NCBI GenBank assembly: GCA_014238205.1
Contig: JABABM010000002.1
Location: 1-64,000, forward strand
Length of the DNA stretch: 64,000 nucleotides
Source of the DNA: Phycisphaerales bacterium
GTDB taxonomy: Bacteria; Planctomycetota; Phycisphaerae; Phycisphaerales; SM1A02
Reading direction: 5' to 3'
Positions within the stretch are counted from its first letter, which is position 1. Each line of letters starts with the position of its first letter. The notes below the pieces were generated by a model. That model saw only the letters and a list, made by a program, of their open reading frames with translations. It searched no databases and was not told where the DNA came from. The position numbers and the translations under genes were made by a program. Shown here piece by piece: positions 17,001 to 26,096 of this stretch.

Positions 17001-18527
17001 ATGACCACATTGACATCGTCCCAGCGAACCATGCTCTTCTGGGCCTGCTTCGTCGCCCTCGTGGCGACGGCCTTCGCCTTCATGCTCCGGATGATGATCA
17101 TGCCGGAATGGGAAGCGGCCTTCGAGCTGGACAAGACCCAGGTTGGAACCATCTTCGGGGCGGGCCTCTGGCCGTTCGGCGTGAGCATCGTGCTCTTCAG
17201 CCTGATCATCGACAAGGTCGGCTACGGGAAGGCGATGGTGTTTGCCTTCGCCTGCCACGTGACCTTCGCATTCATGACCATCTTCGCCGATGGATTCGGC
17301 ATGCTCTATTGGGGAAGTGTCGTCGGCGCCCTTGGCGCCGGTACTGTCGAAGCGGTCATCAATCCGTTGATTGCGACGATCTACCGTGACAACAAGACGA
17401 CCTGGTTGAACATCCTGCATGCAGGGTGGCCGGGGGGACTTGTGCTCACGGGGATCGTCGTCCTGGGCATCAGTGACAGCATGACCTGGCAGTGGAAGAT
17501 CGGGTTGATCCTCATTCCGACCGCAGCCTACGGCATCCTGATGCTTGCTTCCGTGTTCCCCGCAAGTGAACGAGTAACAGCAGGCGTCAGCTACAGGGAG
17601 ATGCTGGGCGAGGTCGGCTGGGGTGGCGCCTTCATCGTCTCATTGATCATCGTCATGGAGTTGACTTCAAACGTGCTCGGCATCGAGGCACTGAAGAACT
17701 TCTGGTGGCAACTGGGAATCGCCATTGTCATCTCCGGCGTCTACGGAGCCTATGCACGTTCCTTCGGACGGCCGATATACGTCTTCCTGCTGCTGGTCAT
17801 GCTGCTCCTGGCCACGACGGAACTGGGAACGGATGCGTGGATCAAGGACCTGCTTGGCCCAGCCATCAAGGATTCCCTCGGCATCGATGGCGGATGGGCC
17901 CTGGTCTACACCGCATCGATCATGATGGTGCTCCGCTTCTGCTGCGGTCCCATCGTCCAGACACTGAAACCCCTGGGCGTCCTGGCTCTCAGCGCCGCCC
18001 TTGCCGCCATCGGGATCTACTGGCTGTCGATACTCAGCGCCCCGGGCGCCACGGTCGGCGCCACGGTGATCATCCTCGCCGCCACCATCTACGGGCTGGG
18101 GCAGACCTTCTTCTGGCCGACCACGCTGGGCTTTGTTTCAGAACGCTTCCCACGCGGTGGTGCCATGACCATCAACGTCATCGCGGGAGTCGGCATGCTT
18201 GGCGTGGGTGTCCTGGGCGCGGCCTGGCTGGGCAATGTCCAGGATCGCTCGGTCGTCCAGGCTGTCAGTGAACATAGTGAAAGCCTGCATGCGAAGTACG
18301 TAACGGACGAGAAGGAAAGCCTGTTTGGCAGTTATACCGCCCTCTCACCGGAAGCCAGCATGGCGACTGGTGATGAACTTGAGGTCATCGATCAGGCCGT
18401 GCGACATGGAAAGAGCACGGCCCTTGCCAAGGTGGCCATCCTGCCGGTCATCATGTTCGCCTGCTACATCGGGCTGATCCTCTACTTCCGCTCCCGGGGT
18501 GGCTACAAGCCTGTGCGGCTTGAATGA
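17001..18527 (+). CDS. Major facilitator superfamily transporter
   Basis: Integral inner-membrane carrier of 508 residues with about twelve hydrophobic helices. The first pair includes FALVATAFAFMLRMM-like residues, and the loop after the second helix has the MFS-type IIDKVGYGKAM. A hydrophilic segment at about 415-460 precedes the last helix, so the C-terminal helix pair is separated by an unusually long loop. Nothing visible specifies the substrate. The start ATG follows GAGGACCTCTCC, a fair Shine-Dalgarno context. It is a single-gene unit divergent from the HD gene. Confidence 0.88.
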   Translation: MTTLTSSQRTMLFWACFVALVATAFAFMLRMMIMPEWEAAFELDKTQVGTIFGAGLWPFGVSIVLFSLIIDKVGYGKAMVFAFACHVTFAFMTIFADGFGMLYWGSVVGALGAGTVEAVINPLIATIYRDNKTTWLNILHAGWPGGLVLTGIVVLGISDSMTWQWKIGLILIPTAAYGILMLASVFPASERVTAGVSYREMLGEVGWGGAFIVSLIIVMELTSNVLGIEALKNFWWQLGIAIVISGVYGAYARSFGRPIYVFLLLVMLLLATTELGTDAWIKDLLGPAIKDSLGIDGGWALVYTASIMMVLRFCCGPIVQTLKPLGVLALSAALAAIGIYWLSILSAPGATVGATVIILAATIYGLGQTFFWPTTLGFVSERFPRGGAMTINVIAGVGMLGVGVLGAAWLGNVQDRSVVQAVSEHSESLHAKYVTDEKESLFGSYTALSPEASMATGDELEVIDQAVRHGKSTALAKVAILPVIMFACYIGLILYFRSRGGYKPVRLE

Positions 18528-18584
18528 CACAACCCAACGGTATCGACAGGAAGATCCCGGGCCTCATCTTGCCATGCGTGCTGC

Positions 18585-18613
18585 GTGACAGCATCAAGGA
18601 GAATCCCTAAACT
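18585..18613 (+). promoter_or_regulatory. Sigma-70-like promoter of the carbonic anhydrase gene
   Basis: GTGACA (18585-18590) and TAAACT (18608-18613) are spaced by exactly 17 nt, a near-consensus arrangement. The predicted start near 18620 gives a short leader containing CGGAG. This is the best -35/-10 pair seen in the window. Confidence 0.6.
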
Positions 18614-18636
18614 GTCCGCCTCACGGAGTACCCATC

Positions 18637-19347
18637 ATGTGTAATGAAACGAATCAACTGTCACGGCGAGCCATGCTTGGCAGCACAGCCGCCCTGGGTC
18701 TGACCATTCCCGTCACGGGCATGGCCCATGGCATGGCCAACCAGGGGAGTCCCCCACCCATGATCACGAATCCAGACGATGCTCTTGAAGCATTGATGAA
18801 TGGCAATCGCCGCTTCATCGAAGGCGACATGCATGACCATGACCACGAAGCTGCAAAGAAACGCGGTGCCAGTGGCCAGAGTCCCTTCGCAGCCTTCATT
18901 CGTTGTGCCGACTCCCGGGTCGCGCCGGAGATCGTCTTCGACCAGACCATCGGCGAACTCTTCGTCTGTGGTGTCGCTGGCAACATCCCGACATCGGAAA
19001 TTGTCGCCAGTCTCGAATACGCCGTCGCAGTCCTGGAAACCCCGCTGGTCGTCATCATGGGTCACAGTAATTGCGGCGCCGTCGAAGCAGCCATCGAGCA
19101 TCAGAACGATGTCATGGCCCTGCCTGGACAACTTCCAGGCCTGGTAACCGAACTGCTCCCCGCCGCCATCAACAGCAAGGGTGCCGAGGATCGATTGGCA
19201 AAGGCCGTCGAGTTGAATGTCGAGTATGGCATTGGTCGCATCCCGAAGGATTCGACCGTCATCTCCGAAGCCGTCGACGCAGGGAAATGCCGTGTCGTCG
19301 GCGGAGTCTACGATCTGGCCAGCGGTGCATTCACACTCGTGGGCTGA
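18637..19347 (+). CDS. Tat-exported beta-carbonic anhydrase
   Basis: Interconverts CO2 and bicarbonate. The 236-residue product has the beta-class zinc site: Cys90 and Asp92 in CADSR, then His143 and Cys146 in HSNCGA. The N-terminus carries a twin-arginine motif (SRRAMLGSTAALGL, about 9-22) and a probable cleavage site near residue 31, so the enzyme should be folded in the cytoplasm and exported to the periplasm. Beta-CAs with Tat signals exist in several bacteria. A good promoter precedes it, and it ends 9 nt from the convergent protease gene. Confidence 0.92.
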   Translation: MCNETNQLSRRAMLGSTAALGLTIPVTGMAHGMANQGSPPPMITNPDDALEALMNGNRRFIEGDMHDHDHEAAKKRGASGQSPFAAFIRCADSRVAPEIVFDQTIGELFVCGVAGNIPTSEIVASLEYAVAVLETPLVVIMGHSNCGAVEAAIEHQNDVMALPGQLPGLVTELLPAAINSKGAEDRLAKAVELNVEYGIGRIPKDSTVISEAVDAGKCRVVGGVYDLASGAFTLVG

Positions 19348-19356
19348 AGCCCGTGC

Positions 19357-22116
19357 TCAGTTGCAGGAACCCCAGGATGAAATCACGACCAGCAGGTCGT
19401 TGACACCGACGTGTCCATCGGCGTCGAGATCTCCCTGGCAGAGGGGGCATGGACCCCATTCCGCCAGTACCACGAGCAGATCCGACACGCCGACCGTGCC
19501 ATCACCATCAAGATCGGCATCGCACTGACATTCATCCGGAATACCGTCTCCATCGACATCTCCACTGAAGCCTGAAGCGATGTCGCAGGCGTCAGGCCGT
19601 GCATTCAGGTTGCAGTCGGTTTCATCACCGGGCATGAAATCGAAGCCGGTGGGTTCCCACAGGTCGGTGTCATGCCCCGTGATGTAGGAGCGGATGAAGA
19701 TGCCGGTGCTTCCCTCGAAGATGTAGATCCGGGTTGCATTGATGTGGAGTTCCTCGGTGTCCTCGTCCTCGTCGAAGATGTCACCGCTGTCCTCATCATG
19801 GTGGCCGTCATCATCATCATCGTGATAGGCACCATGCCTCGAGATATAGACATTTCCATCCGGGCCAAGTCGGACTCCCCATGGTTCGTCCATGGTCAGA
19901 GCCACCTCGGTTCCACCATCATTGAAGACACCGATGTATTCACCGGTTTTCCCGTCGTAGCGGAGTACGAGGTTCGTGCCCATGCTCGCAATGAGAATGT
20001 CCCCGCCCACGATCTGCTCGATGCCGCGCGGGTGGACCAGGTTCCCGTTCTCGGCCTTGTTGATGAATGTTCCAAGTGGCTTTCCGGAAATGTCCCATGC
20101 CTCGACGGCTCCTGTCGCCATGGCGACAAGAACTCGTCCATCGGTGGTGAGCAGGATGTTCAGCGGAATGAAGTCCCACGGGTCACCGGAAGCGAAGACA
20201 CCAAGCAGGTCACCTGTGGCCAGGTCGTACTCGAGGACCTCGTTGGTCCCGGTGGAACTGACCAGGAAACTCCCCTGCGGCAGGATCGCAAGCCCTGTCG
20301 GTGAGGACAGTCCTGAACCGGCCGGGACCAGATCCTGGACCCAGTTGCCATGTTCATCGAACTCGACGACGCGACCGTCAATTGTCGACGTCACCAGGAT
20401 CCGCTTGTCCTGTGTAATCCGTACTTCCCAGGCGGCATTGACGGAGCCCTCGGTCACGGCGCCCGTCCGGGTTCCGACGATCGAGTGGAACTGACCGACT
20501 TCACCTGGGCCATCGATGGAACCGACCCACGTGGACCAGGCACCATCGAGTTCATCCAGATCGATTGTGCCGTCCCCATCACAGTCCTGGCAGCTGTCAA
20601 GCGACAGGTCGCGATCCAGGTCCAGTTCCATCGTCTCCTGGATCTGGGTGTAGTCGGCCATGCCGTCCCCATCGCAGTCGGTGTCGCATTCATCCGGGAT
20701 TTCATTGCCCCATGCATCGATGCTGGTACCGAGTTCGATGTCGTAGGCGTCTGGAACACCATTGCCGTTGCAGTCGGGCTCGCATTCATCGGGGAGCCCG
20801 TTGCCGTTGACATCATCACTGGAGCCATCGGCGATGTCCTGTGGGTCGAGTGTCCCGTTCCCGTTGCAGTCCTGGCACTCATCCGGGGTGCCGTCGAGAT
20901 TCACATCGGCGCTCCCACCAAGGAAGATGTCCTCGGTGTCGGGGATCATGTTGCCATTGCAGTCCGTCGGGAAGCACTCCGGTTTGTCGGCATTGGCATC
21001 GATGAAGTAGTTCCGCATGATGTTCCGCGTATAGGCGTGAAAGCGGACATCGGTCACCGCCTGGCCGCCACTGGTCGTCTGCGAGCAGTAGCTCATGATC
21101 GGACCACGAAGCGGTGCAGCGTGCAGATCGTTGCAGTCATCAAGACCGTAGTCGTGGGTGTGATAGGTTCCGCAGTTGTGTCCGATCTCATGGGCCGCGA
21201 CATGGACGTCGTAGTTGTCCACCCCGGGAACCTCGATGTCACCGCTGAAGCCGAGTACATACCCAATGACCGAATAGCCATGATTCGTGCAGATACCGGA
21301 GATATACGCCGCTCCGCCATAGGGGAAGTTCCGTCGGCCGGAGAAGAACTGGGCCAGGCTGCGCTGCACCGAACCCATGTTCTGATTCCAGTACTGCCGG
21401 AACGGCTGCAACGGGCTCTCCTCGTCAAAGAGATCATCCGGGGTATCCCAGATTCGCACGTAGGTCAGCTCGATGCCGGCCCCCGTTTCACGCTCGAAGA
21501 TGTCGGAAACGAGACCGTAGGCGAAGACTACATATGCGGCTGCATCATCGACCGAGTCGAACAACTGGCGATACTCCCAGTCGGTCTCGACGGCCAGTTG
21601 CAGGTTGTACCGCCGGGGCACGAACGTGCCTCCGCCGAGACCCCGATGCTCGACTGGCTCACGTGGGGCATCGCCCAGGCCACAGAGTGGGACGTTCGGT
21701 GGCCGCTGGCCGGGACGTGCAACGGGGACATCAATGGGTGCTCGAAGGCGATGGACACGTCCATCGGCCAGAGTAATCCGACCACGCAGGTGTTCACCCG
21801 TGGCAACGAGGCTCACGTGTGAACCAGGAAGCCCCTCGATGGAACCTGACAGGATCCGTACCGATTCCGGGTTGAATGGAAGCACGCGATCAGGGCCCTG
21901 CTTTGAGCCCAGCACGAATCGTGTTGAACTGGAGGTGATGCGATGTCGCTCAAGCCTGCACTGGACCTGTCCAAGATCGGGAAGTTCAATCGCAAGAGCC
22001 CAGTCATCAGCCCGTGTTTCGACCTGTTCCTGGAGGGCCGTTGTCGGAACGATGATCGCGTCATCGACAACAGGTGTCGCGGCGATGGTGATGCCAAGTA
22101 GAACTGGTGTGAGCAT
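19357..22116 (-). CDS. Secreted metalloprotease paralogue with duplicated dockerin-like tail
   Basis: A 919-residue paralogue of the 13746 gene with the same architecture. It has a signal peptide (about 1-16), propeptide, metzincin site HEIGHNCGTYH at 309-319, Asp/Asn-rich EF-hand-like repeats (DCNGNG, DCDGDG) after residue ~390, NHL-like propeller blades, and a His/Asp-rich loop (HDDDDDGHHDEDSGD) inside the propeller. It ends in two dockerin-like repeats (DLDGDGTVGVSDLLVVLAEWG and DLDADGHVGVNDLLVVISSWG) where the paralogue has one intact copy. A GGAG lies 5 nt before the ATG. Predicted to be calcium-stabilised and extracellular or surface-attached. Confidence 0.88.
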   Translation of the reverse strand: MLTPVLLGITIAATPVVDDAIIVPTTALQEQVETRADDWALAIELPDLGQVQCRLERHRITSSSTRFVLGSKQGPDRVLPFNPESVRILSGSIEGLPGSHVSLVATGEHLRGRITLADGRVHRLRAPIDVPVARPGQRPPNVPLCGLGDAPREPVEHRGLGGGTFVPRRYNLQLAVETDWEYRQLFDSVDDAAAYVVFAYGLVSDIFERETGAGIELTYVRIWDTPDDLFDEESPLQPFRQYWNQNMGSVQRSLAQFFSGRRNFPYGGAAYISGICTNHGYSVIGYVLGFSGDIEVPGVDNYDVHVAAHEIGHNCGTYHTHDYGLDDCNDLHAAPLRGPIMSYCSQTTSGGQAVTDVRFHAYTRNIMRNYFIDANADKPECFPTDCNGNMIPDTEDIFLGGSADVNLDGTPDECQDCNGNGTLDPQDIADGSSDDVNGNGLPDECEPDCNGNGVPDAYDIELGTSIDAWGNEIPDECDTDCDGDGMADYTQIQETMELDLDRDLSLDSCQDCDGDGTIDLDELDGAWSTWVGSIDGPGEVGQFHSIVGTRTGAVTEGSVNAAWEVRITQDKRILVTSTIDGRVVEFDEHGNWVQDLVPAGSGLSSPTGLAILPQGSFLVSSTGTNEVLEYDLATGDLLGVFASGDPWDFIPLNILLTTDGRVLVAMATGAVEAWDISGKPLGTFINKAENGNLVHPRGIEQIVGGDILIASMGTNLVLRYDGKTGEYIGVFNDGGTEVALTMDEPWGVRLGPDGNVYISRHGAYHDDDDDGHHDEDSGDIFDEDEDTEELHINATRIYIFEGSTGIFIRSYITGHDTDLWEPTGFDFMPGDETDCNLNARPDACDIASGFSGDVDGDGIPDECQCDADLDGDGTVGVSDLLVVLAEWGPCPLCQGDLDADGHVGVNDLLVVISSWGSCN

Positions 22117-22134
22117 TGCTTCTCCGCTTCCCTG

Positions 22135-22155
22135 CCCTGGAGCGTCGCTCCAGGG
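22135..22155. other. Perfect 9-bp inverted repeat between der and the protease gene
   Basis: CCCTGGAGC, a 3-nt loop and GCTCCAGGG form a hairpin downstream of der and about 20 nt upstream of the protease ATG. No T-tract follows in either direction, so it may be a factor-dependent terminator, a 5' leader structure or an operator. Confidence 0.5.
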
Positions 22156-22225
22156 TCATGGCTGAATTGGAGCAGGTTATGCAGTGGAATCAAGTCCTAC
22201 CTGCCAAAGTCGACGCTTGGAATGC

Positions 22226-23659
22226 TCAGGAACGATTCTTGCCTTCCTTGAGGTCCTGTAACGCCATCCGTTTTCGCTTGGAAAAGACCAGGCGGATGGG
22301 AACCTCTGAGAAGGGCAGTTCCTCGCGGAGGCGATTCAGGAGGTATCGCTCGTAGCGACCACGGAAGAGCTGGGGCTGGTTCACCACAAGGGCAATCGTC
22401 GGCGGTCGTGAAGCGACCTGCGAGGCATAGAGCAGCTTTGCCTGTGTTCCCAGTCGTGAAGATGGACCACGCTTCTTGAGAATGGCCTCGACGATGGAGT
22501 TGATACGGCTGGTCGCCTCGTGATGCCCCGCCTGCTCGTAGAGGTTGAATGCCATCGAGACAATCTCTTCGAGACCCTGGTTCTCCTCGGCACTGGCGAA
22601 GACGATCGGGGCGAAGTCCAGTCCACGAAGTTCACGGGTCAGGTAGTCGAGAAAGTCCTCCGGGTTGGCCTTCGACTCATCAACGAGATCCCACTTGTTG
22701 ACGACGATGACAGTCGGCTTGAACTGTCGCTGCAGTTCCTGGCCGAGTTTCTGATCGACCTTCGAGATCGGCCTGGTTGCATCGACCAGGAAGCACACCA
22801 CATCGGCGCGACGAATGGACTGGAGCATTCGATGATAGGCGTAGTAGTCGATGCTTCCATCGAAACTCTTTCGTCTTCGAAGTCCCGCCGTATCGATGGC
22901 CAGGAAGGCACGATCCTTCATCTCGAAACGAACATCGAGTGAATCGCGGGTCGTACCGGCAATCTCGGAGACTATGCACCGTTCTTCACCAGCCAGGGAG
23001 TTGATGAGTGTCGACTTTCCGGCGTTGCGTTTGCCGACGATGGCGACCTTCATTTCCGCATCACGCTCGGGAAGCGAGGGCAAATCGGCGAGACGAGTCC
23101 AGATCAGATCCGACAACTCGCTTCCGCCATACCCGTTCTTCGCTGAGACGCAGGTCGGGGTGCCGAAGCCCAGGCTGGCCGCCTCCATCGCATGTGCTTC
23201 CCATGAATCGGAATCAGTCTTGTTGGCGACGCACAGCACCCTCTCCTCGAGACTGTTTTTCCGGAGGAGATCGGCGACTATTTCATCCAATGGCATCAAT
23301 CCAGACTGTGCATCAATGAGAAACAGGATCAGGTTCGCCTGCTCCATGGCGGCCTTGATCTGCTGCTCGATATCCGAACGGAGGGCGGCAAGGTCATGCC
23401 CTGCATCATCAAATCGACCTGCCTCCGTGGTATAGATTCCCCACCCTCCCGTATCCACGAGTTCGATCATCCGTGGCTCGATTCCCTCCCCATCCTCGAT
23501 ATCGAGGGGAACATCGATGTCAATGATCACGGCAACACGATCACGCGTGACACCCGGGGTAGGGTCCACGATGGAGACCCGCTTCCTGGCGAGTCGATTC
23601 AACAGGCTCGATTTCCCCACATTGGGGCGGCCCACGATGGCAACGGTTGGCAATGACAT
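22226..23659 (-). CDS. der: GTPase Der (EngA), ribosome assembly
   Basis: Tandem-GTPase required for 50S subunit maturation. The 477-residue product has a first G domain with GRPNVGKSS at about 8-16 and DTGG. The second G domain has GKRNAGKST, GTTRD, DTAGLRRRK and NKWDL. A C-terminal KH-like domain ends with a basic tail. The frame extends upstream to 23770, but MSLPTVAIVGRPN beginning at 23659 is the family-typical N-terminus and the -10-like TACAAT 9 nt upstream supports it. It is divergent from gmk with 62 bases between the starts. Confidence 0.96.
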   Translation of the reverse strand: MSLPTVAIVGRPNVGKSSLLNRLARKRVSIVDPTPGVTRDRVAVIIDIDVPLDIEDGEGIEPRMIELVDTGGWGIYTTEAGRFDDAGHDLAALRSDIEQQIKAAMEQANLILFLIDAQSGLMPLDEIVADLLRKNSLEERVLCVANKTDSDSWEAHAMEAASLGFGTPTCVSAKNGYGGSELSDLIWTRLADLPSLPERDAEMKVAIVGKRNAGKSTLINSLAGEERCIVSEIAGTTRDSLDVRFEMKDRAFLAIDTAGLRRRKSFDGSIDYYAYHRMLQSIRRADVVCFLVDATRPISKVDQKLGQELQRQFKPTVIVVNKWDLVDESKANPEDFLDYLTRELRGLDFAPIVFASAEENQGLEEIVSMAFNLYEQAGHHEATSRINSIVEAILKKRGPSSRLGTQAKLLYASQVASRPPTIALVVNQPQLFRGRYERYLLNRLREELPFSEVPIRLVFSKRKRMALQDLKEGKNRS

Positions 23660-23668
23660 GAGCCGCGT

Positions 23669-23674
23669 ATTGTA
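23669..23674 (-). promoter_or_regulatory. Candidate -10 element of der
   Basis: On the minus strand, TACAAT lies 9 nt before the der ATG, with no Shine-Dalgarno between them. Confidence 0.45.
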
Positions 23675-23707
23675 CGTTGATGTTCTGAACATCACCGGGT
23701 TCCACCG

Positions 23708-23713
23708 TACACT
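23708..23713 (+). promoter_or_regulatory. Candidate -10 element of gmk
   Basis: TACACT lies 8 nt before the gmk ATG with no Shine-Dalgarno. It is divergent from the der -10, with 33 bases between the two hexamers. Confidence 0.45.
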
Positions 23714-23721
23714 GGCACCCA

Positions 23722-24315
23722 ATGTCCAATAGTCCCCATCCCGGCCTTCTCCTCGTCCTCTCTGGTCCATCCGGGGTAGGGAAGACGACGATCGCCCATC
23801 GAATACTCGATCGGTTCGAGGGGGTCTTCAGCGTGTCGGCGACAACCCGCCCACGGGGTCAGAACGAACAGGACGGGGAAGACTACCTCTTCGTCACGAA
23901 TCAACGGTTTGATGAACTGCGGGAACAGGGGGCCTTTCTCGAATCGGCGGAAGTCTTCGGCAAGCACGCCTATGGAACGCTCCGGCAACCTGTCGAGGAT
24001 CAACTGCTCGAGGGCAAGCTTGTCATTCTCGACATCGATGTCCAGGGAGCGGCGCAGGTACGCGAGACGATGCCCGAGGCATTCATGCTCTTCATCCTTC
24101 CTCCCAGTGACGAGGAACTGAGGCGGAGACTCGAATCGCGTGGCCGTGATGAACCCGAAGCCATCGAGCGACGGTTTGGCGAAGCACAACATGAAATCAA
24201 GCAGGCCATGAGGCGTGATCTCTACGACGCCTTCGTCACGAATGTCGATCTCGATCAGGCTGTCGAGGAGGCGTGTCAACTTGTGGATGCTCGTCGCGGG
24301 TCTCTGCAACAGTGA
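23722..24315 (+). CDS. gmk: Guanylate kinase
   Basis: Phosphorylates GMP to GDP. The 197-residue product has the P-loop GPSGVGKTT at about 15-23, the GMP-binding SATTRPRGQNEQDGEDYLF at about 39-57, and the LDIDVQGAAQV and SRGRDEPEAI (lid) segments. Length is normal. The final bases overlap the start of the following secreted protein gene (GTGA), so the two are probably cotranscribed. Confidence 0.96.
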   Translation: MSNSPHPGLLLVLSGPSGVGKTTIAHRILDRFEGVFSVSATTRPRGQNEQDGEDYLFVTNQRFDELREQGAFLESAEVFGKHAYGTLRQPVEDQLLEGKLVILDIDVQGAAQVRETMPEAFMLFILPPSDEELRRRLESRGRDEPEAIERRFGEAQHEIKQAMRRDLYDAFVTNVDLDQAVEEACQLVDARRGSLQQ

Positions 24316-26096
24316 TCCGCCTGCTGCATGTCATTGTCGTCGCAGGACTGGCGATCGCTCCCTCCTGGAGCGTAGCCGCGCTGGCTGCGATCGACGTCGA
24401 TGACATCGTCATGCTCGATCCGGAACCACTTGCGCCTCGAGGTGGAATCCTGATGGTGAAAGTCACCTCAACCGGCGATACGACGGGCTGGCCCACTGAG
24501 GTGGACATCACCCTGGCAGGCCCGGGTGAATCCATCGATCTCGTCGGGCAACTGGGCTGGATCGAACACGGACCACAAGCCGCCAGTCGCAACTGGAGTT
24601 GGAACGGAAGCAACCTGGTCGCACGACCGATCATGGCTGGTGACGACCTTGCGAGAATCTCACCCCGGGACCACGTAACAGGAGCCTACCTTCTGGTGGA
24701 ACTGCCGCCGGATGCGGACGGGCGACTGGAACTGGGCAGCAGCAGCACGACTCCACGATGGCTTGAACTTCCGGATGAACTGCCGGTCTTCTCGATCAGT
24801 CAACGAAGAGCGACACCTGACGTCCAGATGAAGTTTGTCGATGCCCCAAACCGTCCGGTTGCCGGGGATCCATTCACATGGTGGCGATGGACGCTGCTTG
24901 CCGACAGGCTTGGCATGCAACCACCACCCCCACCTTCCTCCTCACGGATCGAGGAACTTGTTGCAAGGCATGTCGAGCAGCTGTGGCGGATCGGCTTTAC
25001 ACGACTTGCAGGGCAGAGCCGGGGAGTTGCAGGCCGATGCCGTGATCTCCTGACGGACACCTCCCATGACGGAAGGCTGGAGATCGCCATCTGGGTCACT
25101 GAGCATGGAGCAATCACGCAACTGCTCCAGGTACTCCTTGATCCCGAGCATGAGGAGAAGGTCGACGAACATGCGCTTGCATGGGCCGACTACCAGGTCA
25201 CCGAGGTCGTCTGGGTCGAGCAGGCCTATGGCGAGAAGATCAACCTGGCGGTTGCTGCCCCGGGAGGTGGAGCGAGGCTCGCAGAGTTGATCTGGCATGA
25301 GCGTGGCGACACTCCCATCGGCATACGACTTGAGCCGGGAAAGACGCGGCGTGTCGTCGTCGATCGACCGCCCCGGGACATCATCAGCAACTACTACCCC
25401 GAATTTGACATGAATGACATTGCCTCCTTGAACATCGTCATTCGAGACCATGTCCTGACCCTGCCATTCGGGCCCGGCGCCATTCCCGTCAAGCCCCCCG
25501 GTGCTCTTCTTGGACCATTCCAGGCTTCACTCACCCTTGCAGGCGGCCGAGCGCCTGCTCCGATCGCTGTACCCGATGACCGAATCACATATGCACAACT
25601 TCGCAGGTTCAAGAACAGGTGGGAACTGTTCCTTGAATGCCTTCGCCCCGATGAGGCGGCAAAGGCACTTCCACTGACGGGCAGAATTCAATCGCTTGAT
25701 GAGCTGCGTGGCACGGAAGCAGTCACGATCCTGGTCGGGGCTCCCGCAGACAGAAGAGTCCCAGCCCGCCATATCCTGTGCATACCCGAACAGGATGATC
25801 CGATCATCATTGCCGGATCCCGTGACAAGGTGCCGGAAGTCCATGTGCGATCCTATGCCGATCGATGGCTGGCCAGGTTCGTCTTCCCGGAAGGTTGGCT
25901 TCCCGGCGGAGATGAGCACCTGGAACTGGCGCTCCTGCGAACGCATGGTGATAACAGGGACTTCGAGTCCGCTCCAAATGCCTGCGTCCCCTGGCACATG
26001 AATCCAGACAAGGTGCGTCTCGACCTGTCAGGTTGGGATGGCGAGGGATATGGGTTCAACTCTCGGACAACCGAAGAAGGCAAGGAAGACCGCTGA
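24312..26096 (+). CDS. Secreted protein of unknown function, possible CBM9-like C-terminus
   Basis: I do not recognise the family. With GTG 24312, which overlaps the gmk stop, the product is 594 residues and starts with a clean signal peptide (VIRLLHVIVVAGLAIA, probable cleavage near residue 25). A longer in-frame start at GTG 24273 would put the hydrophobic core too deep. The chain shows several beta-rich segments. The last ~100 residues (YADRWLARFVFPEGWL, ELALLRTHGDN, DKVRLDLSGW) loosely recall carbohydrate-binding CBM9-like or DOMON modules, which is a tentative reading. No catalytic motif seen. It ends convergently with the outer-membrane gene with no spacer. Confidence 0.72.
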   Translation: MIRLLHVIVVAGLAIAPSWSVAALAAIDVDDIVMLDPEPLAPRGGILMVKVTSTGDTTGWPTEVDITLAGPGESIDLVGQLGWIEHGPQAASRNWSWNGSNLVARPIMAGDDLARISPRDHVTGAYLLVELPPDADGRLELGSSSTTPRWLELPDELPVFSISQRRATPDVQMKFVDAPNRPVAGDPFTWWRWTLLADRLGMQPPPPPSSSRIEELVARHVEQLWRIGFTRLAGQSRGVAGRCRDLLTDTSHDGRLEIAIWVTEHGAITQLLQVLLDPEHEEKVDEHALAWADYQVTEVVWVEQAYGEKINLAVAAPGGGARLAELIWHERGDTPIGIRLEPGKTRRVVVDRPPRDIISNYYPEFDMNDIASLNIVIRDHVLTLPFGPGAIPVKPPGALLGPFQASLTLAGGRAPAPIAVPDDRITYAQLRRFKNRWELFLECLRPDEAAKALPLTGRIQSLDELRGTEAVTILVGAPADRRVPARHILCIPEQDDPIIIAGSRDKVPEVHVRSYADRWLARFVFPEGWLPGGDEHLELALLRTHGDNRDFESAPNACVPWHMNPDKVRLDLSGWDGEGYGFNSRTTEEGKEDR

